Made by a program: the position numbers and the translations under genes
Notes under the pieces: model-generated
Database searches by the model: none
Seen by the model: the letters and a program-made list of their open reading frames with translations, nothing else
Told to the model about the DNA's origin: nothing
Assembly: GCF_014641855.1 (NCBI RefSeq)
Contig: NZ_BMII01000009.1
Coordinates: 1 to 64,000 of the forward strand
Direction: 5' to 3'
Length of the DNA stretch: 64,000 nt
From: Shewanella inventionis
Lineage (GTDB): Bacteria > Pseudomonadota > Gammaproteobacteria > Enterobacterales > Shewanellaceae
Shown here: piece by piece, positions 53,038 to 61,948 of the stretch
Position numbering within the stretch: position 1 is the stretch's first letter
Layout of the letters: every line of letters begins with the position of its first letter

Positions 53038-53619
53038 TTACATCCAGCGATTCTTCTTACGACGCTGTGGACGAGGTAAATACACTAAAATAATACCAAC
53101 CAGTGCACCTAAGCCGCCAATTAACCCGCCTTGCTTCCATAACTCATAGCGTTGATCATCTTCAGCCTGAGTTATGTTGGCTTGGGCTTCGTCGCGTTGC
53201 TTAATCGCAAGCGCTAAAGAGGCTGTCAACTCTGCGACTTTCTCATTAGCCAGCTTTAAATATTCTTCATTATTATCTGTGCTAAATGACTCTTTATTGA
53301 GTTGCTCATTCGCTTCTCTTAATTGGGCCTCCATTTCAGGAAAACGCACTCTAAAACTGGGTTTATCAGTCACTAAGCTGGCTAAAACCCAACCTTCTCG
53401 ACCTTTATGATCAATTATTTGGGTAAAGTCATTTTCTGTGTTATCTAATAGCGTCACAGGCTGACCGGCTTCAATACTGCCGATGATACGAAACTCTGTT
53501 CCTGGGCCACCATGAAGATAGGTAAACACATCATCAGAAATATAATTTGGTTCTGCTGGTGCAGCAAAAACACCACTTGGGGCAAGCAGTAAAATAAAAA
53601 TTGAAAGCAGTCTTAACAC
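53038..53619 (-). CDS. TIGR04211-family SH3-domain membrane protein
   Basis: The 193-residue protein has a signal peptide (about 1-19, ending VFA), a bacterial SH3 domain (VFTYLHGGPGTEFRIIGSIEAGQPVTLLDNTENDFTQIIDHKGREGWVLASLV), and a coiled coil (about 95-155, EMEAQLREANEQLNKE and further heptads). A C-terminal membrane segment (GLIGGLGALVGIILVYLP) and a basic tail (RPQRRKKNRW) end it. The layout matches TIGR04211/YgiM-like proteins and suggests a periplasmic protein anchored at its C-terminus. The function is unknown. A GTG start is used. Confidence 0.85.
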   Translation of the reverse strand: MLRLLSIFILLLAPSGVFAAPAEPNYISDDVFTYLHGGPGTEFRIIGSIEAGQPVTLLDNTENDFTQIIDHKGREGWVLASLVTDKPSFRVRFPEMEAQLREANEQLNKESFSTDNNEEYLKLANEKVAELTASLALAIKQRDEAQANITQAEDDQRYELWKQGGLIGGLGALVGIILVYLPRPQRRKKNRWM

Positions 53620-53678
53620 GGTAATTTTCCAAACGCTGTAAACTTGTTGTCATGCTATTTATTAAATGCTCTGAATGC

Positions 53679-53706
53679 AAGAAGGAAGTCATATGACTTC
53701 CTTCTT
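53679..53706. terminator. 28-bp perfect palindrome, probable terminator after the PiT gene
   Basis: AAGAAGGAAGTCAT is followed immediately by its own reverse complement, with no loop. It lies 54 bases past the stop of the phosphate transporter gene and before the SH3-domain gene. As RNA it would form a long hairpin with a minimal loop; no strong T run follows on the minus strand. Confidence 0.55.
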
Positions 53707-53759
53707 AAATGCATTTAACCATTCATATTTTTACGAATGTGCGCTGCTCAACCGATAAT

Positions 53760-55028
53760 TTAATTAAAGATTGCTTTGATAATGTAGAAAAACACTATCG
53801 ATAATGCTGCACCAGCAGGTAGAGTGACCACCCAAGACACAACAATATTACGCACCACGCCAATGTTAATTGCCGCAATACCACGCGCCATACCCACACC
53901 TAACACCGCACCAACAAGCGTTTGCGTTGTTGAAATAGGTAAACCGGTACCCGAAGCCAATACAACCGTTGAAGCCGCAGCTAACTCAGCAGCAAAACCA
54001 CGACTTGGCGTTAAGTGAGTGATGTTTTTACCAATAGTTTGCATTACACGTTGGCCAAAAATAGCCAAACCTAACACAATACCCGTAGCGCCTAGTGGTA
54101 AAATCCACCAGCTTAATACGGCTTTAGAACCAATAACACCGCCGCTTTCTACCACAGAAACTACCGCTGCTAATGGGCCAATTGCGTTTGCAACGTCGTT
54201 TGAACCATGGGCAAATGCCATACAACAGGCTGTTACAACCATTAATATCGCAAATACTTTTTCAACGTTACCAAATTGAGTTTTAAGATCTGCCTTATCA
54301 CTCATTTTTAAACGGCTAATGGCAACTTTACCAAATACACCAACAGCTACGGCAACCGCTATAGCCAACATGTAGGCTTCAGTTGTTGAAAAATGTAAAC
54401 CAACGTGTTTTAAACCTTTAGTAATGGTCACGAGTGACATTACAAAACCCGCTAAAGCCATATAAAAAGGCACATAACGCTTAGCATTGGTGAGTGGATC
54501 TTCCGTATCAAAAATCAGCTTTTGCACACTTTGGAAAATAATATATGCAATAAAGCCCGAAATCGCAGGCGTGACCACCCAAGAACCCACGATGCCACCT
54601 ACAGCACTCCATGCAACTGAATCTACGTTTACACCCACCGCGGCAAAACCAACAATCGCACCAATAATTGAGTGTGTTGTCGATACAGGCCAGCCTAATG
54701 CAGAGGCAACCACTAACCAAATACCAGCAGCAAGTAATGAACCAATCATACCGTAAACTAATAACTCAGGCGTGTCAGTGAAGAAACTTGCGTCAATAAT
54801 ACCTTTACGGATAGTACTGGTCACTTCGCCACCGGCTAAGAACGCTCCGGCGAATTCAAAAATCATTGCAATAATGATCGCTTGTTTAATAGTAATGGCA
54901 TTAGAACCTACTGAGGTTCCCATGGCGTTGGCTACGTCGTTTGCGCCAATACCCCATGCCATCAAAAATCCAAATGTTGCCGCAAGCATAATAAGCATTG
55001 GGCCATTGGTGACTAATACATCAACCAT
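53760..55028 (-). CDS. PiT-family inorganic phosphate transporter
   Basis: This low-affinity phosphate (metal phosphate) symporter is 422 residues, about ten membrane segments, in two homologous halves. It carries the family signature GANDVANAMGTSVGSNAIT near residue 28 and its second copy HGSNDVANAIGPLAAVV near 275. GWPVSTTHSIIGAIVGF and GLPISTTQTLVGAVLGVG are the paired re-entrant motifs. It follows a DUF47 gene by 24 bases, the usual two-gene unit. Confidence 0.93.
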   Translation of the reverse strand: MVDVLVTNGPMLIMLAATFGFLMAWGIGANDVANAMGTSVGSNAITIKQAIIIAMIFEFAGAFLAGGEVTSTIRKGIIDASFFTDTPELLVYGMIGSLLAAGIWLVVASALGWPVSTTHSIIGAIVGFAAVGVNVDSVAWSAVGGIVGSWVVTPAISGFIAYIIFQSVQKLIFDTEDPLTNAKRYVPFYMALAGFVMSLVTITKGLKHVGLHFSTTEAYMLAIAVAVAVGVFGKVAISRLKMSDKADLKTQFGNVEKVFAILMVVTACCMAFAHGSNDVANAIGPLAAVVSVVESGGVIGSKAVLSWWILPLGATGIVLGLAIFGQRVMQTIGKNITHLTPSRGFAAELAAASTVVLASGTGLPISTTQTLVGAVLGVGMARGIAAINIGVVRNIVVSWVVTLPAGAALSIVFFYIIKAIFN

Positions 55029-55052
55029 GTTGTTTCCTTGATAACCTTGTGA

Positions 55053-55733
55053 TTAATTACGAGCTAACATTAGCTCTAGGCGGGAACCGACACGCTCAGC
55101 AAGATCTGCTAAACCTCCAACCCATTCGATAATTTTATACATGAACATCACATCAACAGGATTCAAACCTTCTTCTAGTGCATATAACTGACGACGCACT
55201 TGAATTTGTAAATCATCTGAATCTTCTTCGATAATATCGAGTTCATTGATCATTTTGGCAACCAACTCAACTTCACGACCACGGAAACCGGTTTCGAGTA
55301 AATCGTCGAGCTCGTTAATAGCTTGCTTAGCTAAAGACACGGCATCTAAACAACGTTTAAGATAGGCATCGAAAGCAGCTTGTACAGGCTGAGGAAGGAC
55401 TAATTGACGGCCGATAACACGACCAGAGATATCTTTTGCAGTGTTCGCAATTTTGTCTTGTTGAGTTAATAACTCAAGCAAGTCAGTACGCTCAACTGGC
55501 ATGAACAACCCACCTGGTAAAGTGAGGCGGATTTCGCGCTTAAGAGAATCAGCATCTTTTTCCAACAAACTAATTTGTTTGCGGATCTTTATCGCTTCAT
55601 CCCAGTCACCTGAGGTCGTTGCGTCAAAGAAAGGAATAAGAAGTGAAGCACACTCATTTACTTTGTCGATATGCAGTTCTAAAGGCTTAAGAGGTGATTT
55701 TGCAAACACACCTAAAATAGAGTTTACTGGCAT
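55053..55733 (-). CDS. DUF47 family protein (TIGR00153), PhoU-like partner of PiT
   Basis: The 226-residue helical cytosolic protein is of the TIGR00153/DUF47 family, distant from PhoU. Family marks are MPVNSILGVFAKSPLKPLELHIDKV at the start, EADSLKREIRLTLPGGLFMPVERTDLLELL and IEEDSDDLQIQVRRQLY. It stands before the PiT transporter and probably regulates its activity. No Pho box is evident before it, in contrast to phoX. Confidence 0.9.
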   Translation of the reverse strand: MPVNSILGVFAKSPLKPLELHIDKVNECASLLIPFFDATTSGDWDEAIKIRKQISLLEKDADSLKREIRLTLPGGLFMPVERTDLLELLTQQDKIANTAKDISGRVIGRQLVLPQPVQAAFDAYLKRCLDAVSLAKQAINELDDLLETGFRGREVELVAKMINELDIIEEDSDDLQIQVRRQLYALEEGLNPVDVMFMYKIIEWVGGLADLAERVGSRLELMLARN

Positions 55734-55969
55734 TGCCGTTTACCTATTTAATGAATTCCAGTTTGGAAAAAGCGGGCGCATGTTAACCCAAGCGTCCGCA
55801 TAATGAAACTGTGTTTTTCAATTTATGTCACACAGATTCTCAGTTATCGTTGCTCATTATATATGAAGCGAGCAAGGCTATCCTAAGATATTTTTATTAC
55901 AACAATGTGACATTATGAACATATTATGACGCATTAATGAACATTTGATGACAATCAGGACAAAAATAA

Positions 55970-56953
55970 ATGGCCGCAGAAATAGAGTTAAAACTTTTTA
56001 TTCAAAAACAAGATCATGATTTATTGGTAAAAATATTGGATTCATTACCGCGTTCGTCACCTCAAAGACACATTAAACTGACCAATGGATATTTTGATAC
56101 TCATGACTTACAACTGCGTCGTTGGGATATGGGATTACGTGTTAGAGGCTTTGATGAGCAGCTCGAACAGACCATAAAAACAGCTGGTAGCGTAGTTGGA
56201 GGTATTCATTCACGCCCAGAATATAATGTCAGCATTGATCAAAAAAGGCCAAATCTGTCACTTTTCCCGAATGAAATTTGGCCTGTTGGATACAATATTA
56301 ACGAGGTTAATTCCGCGCTTGAATGCATCTTTGAAACTAACTTCAACCGTCAAACTTGGCACATCAACACGCAAGACAGCATTGTTGAAGTGGCGCTAGA
56401 TATTGGTGAAATTGTTGCAAACGGCAAAAATGAACCCATTTGCGAACTTGAATTTGAATTACTATCAGGCCAAGCATCCTCTTTATTGCCTTTAGCTATT
56501 GAGGTCGCTAAATCAGTTCCTGTGCGTCTCGGTAAAGCCAGTAAAGCACAGCGAGGCTATCAGTTAGCCGGTAAATCTCCAGCCGTTGCAACTTCACCTT
56601 TAGACAAGATGCCAACACAAGATGTTAACCAGAACAAAGAGACAATAAAGCATACACTTGCCAATGCTTTAGAGTGTTGGCAACTCATTGAGCAACGCTT
56701 AGCCGTGTCATCATTGACACAGCAAGCACCACTTTGGGTACAACTACTTGAGTGTATTGAATTAGTTAAGAGTTCTTTAACGCAACTCCATCACAGTGAC
56801 AATCAACTTGATACGCTTGTTAATCCGGTTTTAGCTGCAGTAAAAAATGCTGCCGCAGCGTCAACAAGCTCCTCATTGCCCGTGTTATGGCGTCAGCCAC
56901 AATATGGCCAATTACAATTAGCCATTGTGGCGATGTTATACCAATTCCACTAA
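55970..56953 (+). CDS. CYTH-domain phosphatase (YgiF-like, short)
   Basis: The N-terminal half is a CYTH tunnel fold that hydrolyses inorganic triphosphate: it opens with EIELKLFIQ (the EIExK signature), then FDTHDLQLRRWDMGLRVRGF, QTIKTAG, CELEFELLSG and the late VRLGKASKAQRGYQLA. The remaining 110 residues are helical and could be a reduced CHAD-like region. At 327 residues it is shorter than E. coli YgiF (433). The ATG follows AGGAC at a distance of ten bases. It is divergent from the DUF47 gene. Confidence 0.85.
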   Translation: MAAEIELKLFIQKQDHDLLVKILDSLPRSSPQRHIKLTNGYFDTHDLQLRRWDMGLRVRGFDEQLEQTIKTAGSVVGGIHSRPEYNVSIDQKRPNLSLFPNEIWPVGYNINEVNSALECIFETNFNRQTWHINTQDSIVEVALDIGEIVANGKNEPICELEFELLSGQASSLLPLAIEVAKSVPVRLGKASKAQRGYQLAGKSPAVATSPLDKMPTQDVNQNKETIKHTLANALECWQLIEQRLAVSSLTQQAPLWVQLLECIELVKSSLTQLHHSDNQLDTLVNPVLAAVKNAAAASTSSSLPVLWRQPQYGQLQLAIVAMLYQFH

Positions 56954-56968
56954 TTATCTGGTCATTCA

Positions 56969-57066
56969 GCGGGAATTCTGTGCATTCTAGGCAAGTAATA
57001 GGATTGTAGGCATAGTTGCTCTACGTCAAAATCCTATTAAGCAGCATAGAAGGCACAGAAACCCGC
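56969..57066. repeat. long imperfect inverted repeat (mobile-repeat-like)
   Basis: The 37-base arms 56969-57005 and 57030-57066 are nearly complementary: they open GCGGGAATTCTGTGC and close GCACAGAAACCCGC, and the inner parts carry TAATAGGATT and AATCCTATTA. The 24-base centre is partly self-complementary too. Such a structure is typical of a REP/MITE-like intergenic repeat. Confidence 0.75.
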
Positions 57067-57077
57067 CTTGTAGGAGG

Positions 57078-57166
57078 CGCTCAGACAGTCCATTTCTTTG
57101 TTGCATTGCCTTAGAAGGGAATAACCATTATTTCAACAATGCGCCTCAAACTAAACAGTCTGAGCG
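57078..57166. repeat. second inverted repeat beside the first
   Basis: CGCTCAGAC (57078-57086) and GTCTGAGCG (57158-57166) are perfectly complementary, with a further inner pair GCATTG/CAATGC. Together with the adjacent repeat they may be one composite element of about 200 bp. Confidence 0.55.
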
Positions 57167-57252
57167 ACTCTGATTGGTCACATAATTAATGGAAGTGGTA
57201 TTAATGCATTAACCAAGGGCCAGCCTCCTCTACTGGTTAATTTTATAAAGAC

Positions 57253-57283
57253 AAAAAAACAGGAAGGTAAGCCTTCCTGTTTT
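57253..57283. terminator. bidirectional terminator before the catalase gene end
   Basis: AACAGGAAGG/CCTTCCTGTT, a perfect 10-bp stem with a four-base loop, has seven A on the left and TTTT on the right. It lies between two convergent genes. Confidence 0.85.
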
Positions 57284-57410
57284 ATGGGGTTATATCAATG
57301 TCTATTTTAACCTGAACTCGGAGTGATAGATTAACTCATACTATGAAAAATCAGTATGTTAAACCCCATCACTTTTAAGCTTGAAATACATTTATTATCC
57401 AGAGCTGAGG

Positions 57411-58871
57411 TTATTTAGCTAACGCTTGTTTTACCCGTAGCCCGTAATCTGCATCAGCTTTGGTAAAGTGATCAACCATAGTTTGCTGTACCGCTAGTGT
57501 TGCCTGGCTTAAGGTGCCTGCGATGGTATCAACCAAACGGGTTTTCTCTTCTTCACTAAACAGACGATATAAGTTGCCTGCCTGAGTAAAGTCATCCTGA
57601 TTGTAACGGCTATAACGTGCAGCTTCACCGTCTAAACGTAATGGTGGTTCTGCAAAATCAACATTTTCTGTTAATGGAGCCTGAGTATTAGGGCCATAAT
57701 TTACACTCGCATCGCCACCTGTTTGGCTGCCTTGATATGGGCACGCTGTTCCTGCCATAGCACCTGCACGTTGATGATGATTCGCTTTTGCAGCATGTGG
57801 GCAGTTAACCGGTAGCTGATTGTAGTTAGTACCAATACGATAACGTTGGGCATCCGCATACGAAAACAAACGTGCTTGAAGCATTTTGTCTGGCGACGCC
57901 CCGACACCTGGCACTAAGTTGCTTGGAGCTAAAGCCACTTGCTCCACTTCAGCAAAGTAGTTTTGCGGTAAGCGATTTAGCTCAAGTACACCCACTTCAA
58001 TCAGCGGATAATCACTGTGCGGCCACACTTTAGTTAAATCAAACGGGTTGATGGCATAGGTGTTTGCATCAGCCTCAGGCATAATTTGTACGTTGACTGT
58101 CCAACGCGGGAAGTTTGCATCGTTAATAGCCACCACCATGTCACGCTGTGACGAATCAGGATCTATCCCTTTTAATATATCCGCTTGCTCACCCGTTAAA
58201 TTAACCACCCCTTGCTGCGATTTAAAGTGAAACTTCACCCAAAAACGCTCACCTTTTGCATTCCAAAACGAGAAAGTGTGTGAACCATAGCCGTGCATTT
58301 GGCGATAGTTGGCCGGAATGCCACGGTCAGACATCAAAATAGTCACTTGATGCAGCGACTCAGGATTAAGGGCCCAAAAATCCCACATGGCTTGTGGATC
58401 TTTTAAATTGGTTTGTGGATGACGTTTTTGAGTATGAATAAAGTCTGGAAACTTAATGCCATCACGAATAAAAAACGTTGGCGTATTATTACCTACAATA
58501 TCGTGATTACCACGTGCAGTATAAAAACGTAACCCAAATCCGCGTGGATCTCGCTCCGCATCAGCAGATCCCATTTCACCGCCCACTGTCGAGAAACGCA
58601 CAAATGTTTCTGTTTGCTTACCCACACCATTAAAGTGGTCGGCAATAGTATATTCGCTCAAATCTTTGGTTAAGGTAAAAGTGCCGTATACACCGGTGCC
58701 TTTGGCGTGCACAACACGCTCAGGAATACGTTCGCGGTTAAAGTGGGCAAGCTTTTCAATTAAATGCCAATCCTGTAAAAGTAGCGGTCCACGCTCACCT
58801 GCCGACAACGAGTTTTGATCGTCTGCTACTGGTGCACCATTTTGACTTGTTAAATAGTTACTTTGATTCAT
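57411..58871 (-). CDS. monofunctional haem catalase
   Basis: It breaks down hydrogen peroxide in the cytosol. At 486 residues it is a small-subunit (clade 3) catalase: distal histidine in RVVHAKGTGVYGTF (H55), RFSTVGGEMGSADAERDPRGFGLRFYT, the haem-side asparagine region NNTPTFFIRD, and the proximal tyrosine in RLFSYADAQRYRIG. AGGAGCAAGAT gives a strong ribosome-binding site. A 16-codon leader frame ends ten bases before this site's ATG. No OxyR gene adjoins. Confidence 0.95.
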   Translation of the reverse strand: MNQSNYLTSQNGAPVADDQNSLSAGERGPLLLQDWHLIEKLAHFNRERIPERVVHAKGTGVYGTFTLTKDLSEYTIADHFNGVGKQTETFVRFSTVGGEMGSADAERDPRGFGLRFYTARGNHDIVGNNTPTFFIRDGIKFPDFIHTQKRHPQTNLKDPQAMWDFWALNPESLHQVTILMSDRGIPANYRQMHGYGSHTFSFWNAKGERFWVKFHFKSQQGVVNLTGEQADILKGIDPDSSQRDMVVAINDANFPRWTVNVQIMPEADANTYAINPFDLTKVWPHSDYPLIEVGVLELNRLPQNYFAEVEQVALAPSNLVPGVGASPDKMLQARLFSYADAQRYRIGTNYNQLPVNCPHAAKANHHQRAGAMAGTACPYQGSQTGGDASVNYGPNTQAPLTENVDFAEPPLRLDGEAARYSRYNQDDFTQAGNLYRLFSEEEKTRLVDTIAGTLSQATLAVQQTMVDHFTKADADYGLRVKQALAK

Positions 58872-58880
58872 ATCTTGCTC

Positions 58881-58931
58881 CTATGCCTGGTCTGTTAACC
58901 ACTGCTCAATTAAGTCGTAAACTGTTGCCAT
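58881..58931 (-). CDS. 16-residue leader ORF upstream of the catalase gene
   Basis: The frame ATG...TAG encodes MATVYDLIEQWLTDQA and ends nine bases before the catalase start codon, with the catalase ribosome-binding site AGGAG touching its stop. GAGAGGACGATCATC precedes its own ATG. The tight spacing suggests translational coupling or a regulatory leader peptide. The amphipathic sequence is not recognised. It is a real candidate but unproven. Confidence 0.5.
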   Translation of the reverse strand: MATVYDLIEQWLTDQA

Positions 58932-59100
58932 GATGATCGTCCTCTCTCAATTCATCATTCGATGGAGTGATATTAGCGACTTGTTGTAATTTGTTATAAC
59001 GATTAAAACAGATAGGGACAACAGACTTAGCAGATTGAATATATAAATAGTTATTGATAAATCAGATTAGAAGAGACTTTACTGCTAGGGGGACAGCTAA

Positions 59101-59124
59101 AAGCCAAAATGAGTATTTTGGCTT
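59101..59124 (-). terminator. terminator after the YgjV-like gene
   Basis: A perfect 10-bp stem AAGCCAAAAT/ATTTTGGCTT with loop GAGT lies 22 bases past the stop codon. T runs are short. Confidence 0.6.
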
Positions 59125-59145
59125 GATGTTAAAAAATTATGTCAA

Positions 59146-59391
59146 TCAATGTTCTTTTGTTGATGTTGGCTCACGGTAGAGCTTTACAAGGTAATAGATA
59201 TCAATGAGTACAATAAAAAAATTGACCAAAGCAACAGGGAGCGCATCAATAGCTAAACCATAGGCAACAAATAAGGCTGCCCCAATTAAATTCCACCAGC
59301 GTAATTTCTTGATGTCAGACATCATCAGCGAAATAGCAACCACTACAGAAGCCAAATAACCGACCCACTCCCAAAGATTAATACTGTCCAT
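59146..59391 (-). CDS. small YgjV-like inner-membrane protein
   Basis: This 81-residue protein has three hydrophobic segments (about 7-24, 34-50, 52-70). The sequence WEWVGYLASVVVAISLMMSDIKKLRWWNLIGAALFVAYGL is typical of the YgjV/CBU_0592 group of small membrane proteins of unknown function. The start has TGGA as a weak ribosome-binding site. Confidence 0.7.
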   Translation of the reverse strand: MDSINLWEWVGYLASVVVAISLMMSDIKKLRWWNLIGAALFVAYGLAIDALPVALVNFFIVLIDIYYLVKLYREPTSTKEH

Positions 59392-59574
59392 GGATTTTCC
59401 TTATATTGATTTGCTTGCCATATCACTGACCATAACCGTCATTACACGCCAAGCATTCGCCATAACTAATAAAGCAAACCAACTTATTGCCATGATAAAT
59501 ATATTTAAAAGTTAAACTTTGATCTGTAACTGATTTCAATAAGATTATCGTGGCGCATTTTTAGCTAGTGTAGT

Positions 59575-60012
59575 CTATCGCTCAACAACAGCTGCCGTCA
59601 TACGTGAAATACAGCATAGTTCGCCTGCGCTGTTACGAATTAAAATCTCCCAAACTGAACTACGTTTCCCTAGATGCACAGGCTTGGCTGTGGCGGTAAG
59701 TTCACCATTTCGTGAGGCTTTTAAATGATTGGCGTTAATTTCTTGGCCAACACAATAGTAGCGAGTAAAGTCGACCACAAAATTAGCTGCATAGCTGGCA
59801 ACCGTTTCAGCCAACGCGACATTGGCTCCACCATGCACTATGCCTAACGGGTTATGTACCGACGGATTCGCTGGCATGGTCGCCACCATGTAATCATCAC
59901 CAATCTCAGTAATTTTAATGCCTAATGTTTGCATTAATGTCCCTTTACCCTGCATACCTGCATCTAAACGTGCGCAATCTTCAAGGGTAACGTGACTAAA
60001 CCATATACTCAT
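59575..60012 (-). CDS. hotdog-fold thioesterase, PaaI/EntH-like
   Basis: This 145-residue single-hotdog protein probably hydrolyses acyl-CoA thioesters in the cytosol. Family marks are MPANPSVHNPLGIVHGGANVALAETVASYAANF, with the conserved HGG and catalytic Glu in ALAET, and GQEINANHLKASRNGELTATA. The substrate is unknown; the closest pattern is the YbdB/EntH-MenI side of the family. Confidence 0.9.
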   Translation of the reverse strand: MSIWFSHVTLEDCARLDAGMQGKGTLMQTLGIKITEIGDDYMVATMPANPSVHNPLGIVHGGANVALAETVASYAANFVVDFTRYYCVGQEINANHLKASRNGELTATAKPVHLGKRSSVWEILIRNSAGELCCISRMTAAVVER

Positions 60013-60086
60013 AATTACAATCCATTTTTAATTGTTATTAAAACAACTTATACCAATTCTTAAGCTTTTAACACTCATAGAAAATA

Positions 60087-60112
60087 CAAAAAAGGAGCCC
60101 ATGGCTCCTTTA
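60087..60112 (-). terminator. terminator after the LuxR-type gene
   Basis: AAAGGAGCC/GGCTCCTTT with a three-base loop is followed on the minus strand by TTTG, about 20 bases past the stop. Confidence 0.85.
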
Positions 60113-60133
60113 AGTTAATCACTGCCGTTTTAT

Positions 60134-60802
60134 TTAGCTCACTAATTCGCAGTGGCTTTGATAAGTTTGCGCCCAACGTAGCAGTTCTACACGATTACGA
60201 GATTCGGTTTTTCTGAAAATAGAAGAGACATGTGCTTTAACCGTATGCTCACTAATGCATAACCGCTGAGCAATCTCTTTATTGCGAGCACCACTAGATA
60301 CCAACTGAATAATGGTACGTTCACGATTCGTCAGCCGTTGTACCATGGCCTCGGTTTCTTCATGTAATTCGGCGTTTGTATCAAGTTGTTGTACTAAGCG
60401 CCTAAAAATTTTACTGATGAGCGGTCTGTCATACCAAAGTTCATCAGATACCATTTTACGCAGGCCAGTTAACATTAAGTCCATACGCTGATCGCTGTAC
60501 AATAACCCTCTCACGCCCAGTAACAAGGCTGACTCCTGGTCTAGTGATCCTCTTTCAACCTGATATAAAGCGACGGGAACGTGATTAACTAAGCGGGACA
60601 CTAACAAAGGAATGCCTTTTGCGTCTAATACGGCACCTTTTTGTGAGATGAGATAAAAATTATTCGAATTTTTATCTAGTTCAAGCTCGGCAGCATGCTT
60701 GATCACACGGGTTTTTAAACCGATTGATTCTGCTAAAATTGCCAAGTGACACGGCGCGGCGACTTGGTGAAGAAACACCAATTCATCTATATTAGAACTC
60801 AT
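60134..60802 (-). CDS. LuxR-family transcriptional regulator, CsgD/VpsT-like
   Basis: The 222-residue protein has an N-terminal receiver-like domain (about 1-125, without the full set of phosphorylation aspartates) and a C-terminal LuxR helix-turn-helix (LTNRERTIIQLVSSGARNKEIAQRLCISEHTVKAHVSSIFRKTESRNRVELLRWA). The layout fits CsgD/VpsT regulators of biofilm matrix genes, which sense c-di-GMP or act without phosphorylation. ATG after GGGAGAAGAGTG is used. The targets are unknown; no curli or matrix genes adjoin. Confidence 0.85.
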   Translation of the reverse strand: MSSNIDELVFLHQVAAPCHLAILAESIGLKTRVIKHAAELELDKNSNNFYLISQKGAVLDAKGIPLLVSRLVNHVPVALYQVERGSLDQESALLLGVRGLLYSDQRMDLMLTGLRKMVSDELWYDRPLISKIFRRLVQQLDTNAELHEETEAMVQRLTNRERTIIQLVSSGARNKEIAQRLCISEHTVKAHVSSIFRKTESRNRVELLRWAQTYQSHCELVS

Positions 60803-61210
60803 CACTCTTCTCCCTGAAAAGCTAATTTTTACTCATAGATTCTTGAGCACTTCCTAAACGTCATTCTATACGTAAAACAAACGCCTTGACCAGTATTAAG
60901 GCCAAGCAAAGTAAACATTTTGTTTTACAATGAATAATTTAGAGTATTAACACTAAACAAACTCAATTGTCTCTAGCGTGTTAGCGTCACTGAAAAGCAA
61001 GTCTCTTACTCTATTGTAAAATACCGATTTGATACTGCAATCATAGTCAATTTTTGCTAGTTCATAGGCATGAAATGTCGGTCAAAAGTATTAATCACCC
61101 AAAAGACTGACAAATACCGAGTTGTTCCCACTCAAAAAACCGGCGCGAGTGACCATTAAGTTTGTAATAACACTTAATCGTTAGCTCAACACAATCAACC
61201 TTAAGCAGCC
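60803..61210. other. gene-free region upstream of the LuxR-type regulator
   Basis: These 400 bases hold no supported gene. A hairpin ATTAAGT/ACTTAAT (about 61154-61177) near the right end may terminate the DUF2238 gene. The rest presumably carries a long, complex promoter for the regulator, common for CsgD-type genes, but I see no site I can name. Confidence 0.4.
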
Positions 61211-61822
61211 TTACATGTTTGTGGTAAAACGATTAAGTTGTCTATTATGCAGCGGTGTTAACACCAACAAAGCAACGATGCCGCCAATAAGGGCTAAAAA
61301 CATATCCGATTGTGTGTCCCACACATAACCCTGGGTGCCTAAGAAGGCCTCTGCATTTTCGCCAGTTGCAGCTGCAACCCACCATTCAATTAGCTCATAA
61401 AAAGCTGAAAACGCCAATACAAAACACACAGACAAAAATTGGCACCACGCGCCAATTTGCATCACCTGTTTGCGAATAAAAATCTCGCGCGCCAAAATGA
61501 CCGGAATAAAACCTTGAGCAAAATGCCCCACTTTATCGTAATTATTTCGATCGCTGCCCATCACTTGGGCTAACCAATCAAATAAAGGCACTTCGGCATA
61601 GGTGTAACGTGCGCCAACAAATAATACACAACAATGAACCAAAATTAATCCATAGGCTAATGACGTCAGTGGAAAATTTTTACGGCTAAAAAATAAGATA
61701 GGCAAGGCTATTAGCGCAGGTAATGCCTCCAACCACCAGGTAAACATGTCTTTAGGATTGCTTACCGACCACAACAATACCAACAGGTAAACGGCTATCC
61801 ATATTGCACGTATTATCATCAT
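61211..61822 (-). CDS. DUF2238 membrane protein (YjdF-like)
   Basis: This 203-residue inner-membrane protein has about five hydrophobic segments. Family marks are WWLEALPALIALPILFF, YDKVGHFAQGFIPVILAREI and FSAFYELIEWWVAAATGENAEAFLGTQGYVWDTQSDMFLALIGGIVALL. The function is unknown. It is monocistronic. Confidence 0.85.
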   Translation of the reverse strand: MMIIRAIWIAVYLLVLLWSVSNPKDMFTWWLEALPALIALPILFFSRKNFPLTSLAYGLILVHCCVLFVGARYTYAEVPLFDWLAQVMGSDRNNYDKVGHFAQGFIPVILAREIFIRKQVMQIGAWCQFLSVCFVLAFSAFYELIEWWVAAATGENAEAFLGTQGYVWDTQSDMFLALIGGIVALLVLTPLHNRQLNRFTTNM

Positions 61823-61948
61823 AAATTCCTTATCTGCGATATTGTTCTAAAATTAAAATATTACTTTAGCCATCTAGCCCTCCACAAGCTCAAAAAAAAG
61901 TGCTACTTTGGCATTGCGTCGGAAGTCCGCATTTATATCACAACTATA

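Larger units (their letters stand above)
56954..57410. other. gene-free, repeat-rich gap between the CYTH and catalase genes
   Basis: No gene is supported. The gap holds a long imperfect inverted repeat (56969-57066), a second inverted repeat (57078-57166), a small ATTAACCA/TGGTTAAT pair near 57207-57242, a terminator (57253-57283), and a 36-bp segment shared with the region near 17.2 kb (57382-57417). Confidence 0.7.

Noticed and set aside
58932..59040. OxyR site before the catalase gene
   Set aside because: No ATAG-N7-CTAT repeat arrangement is visible in the region.
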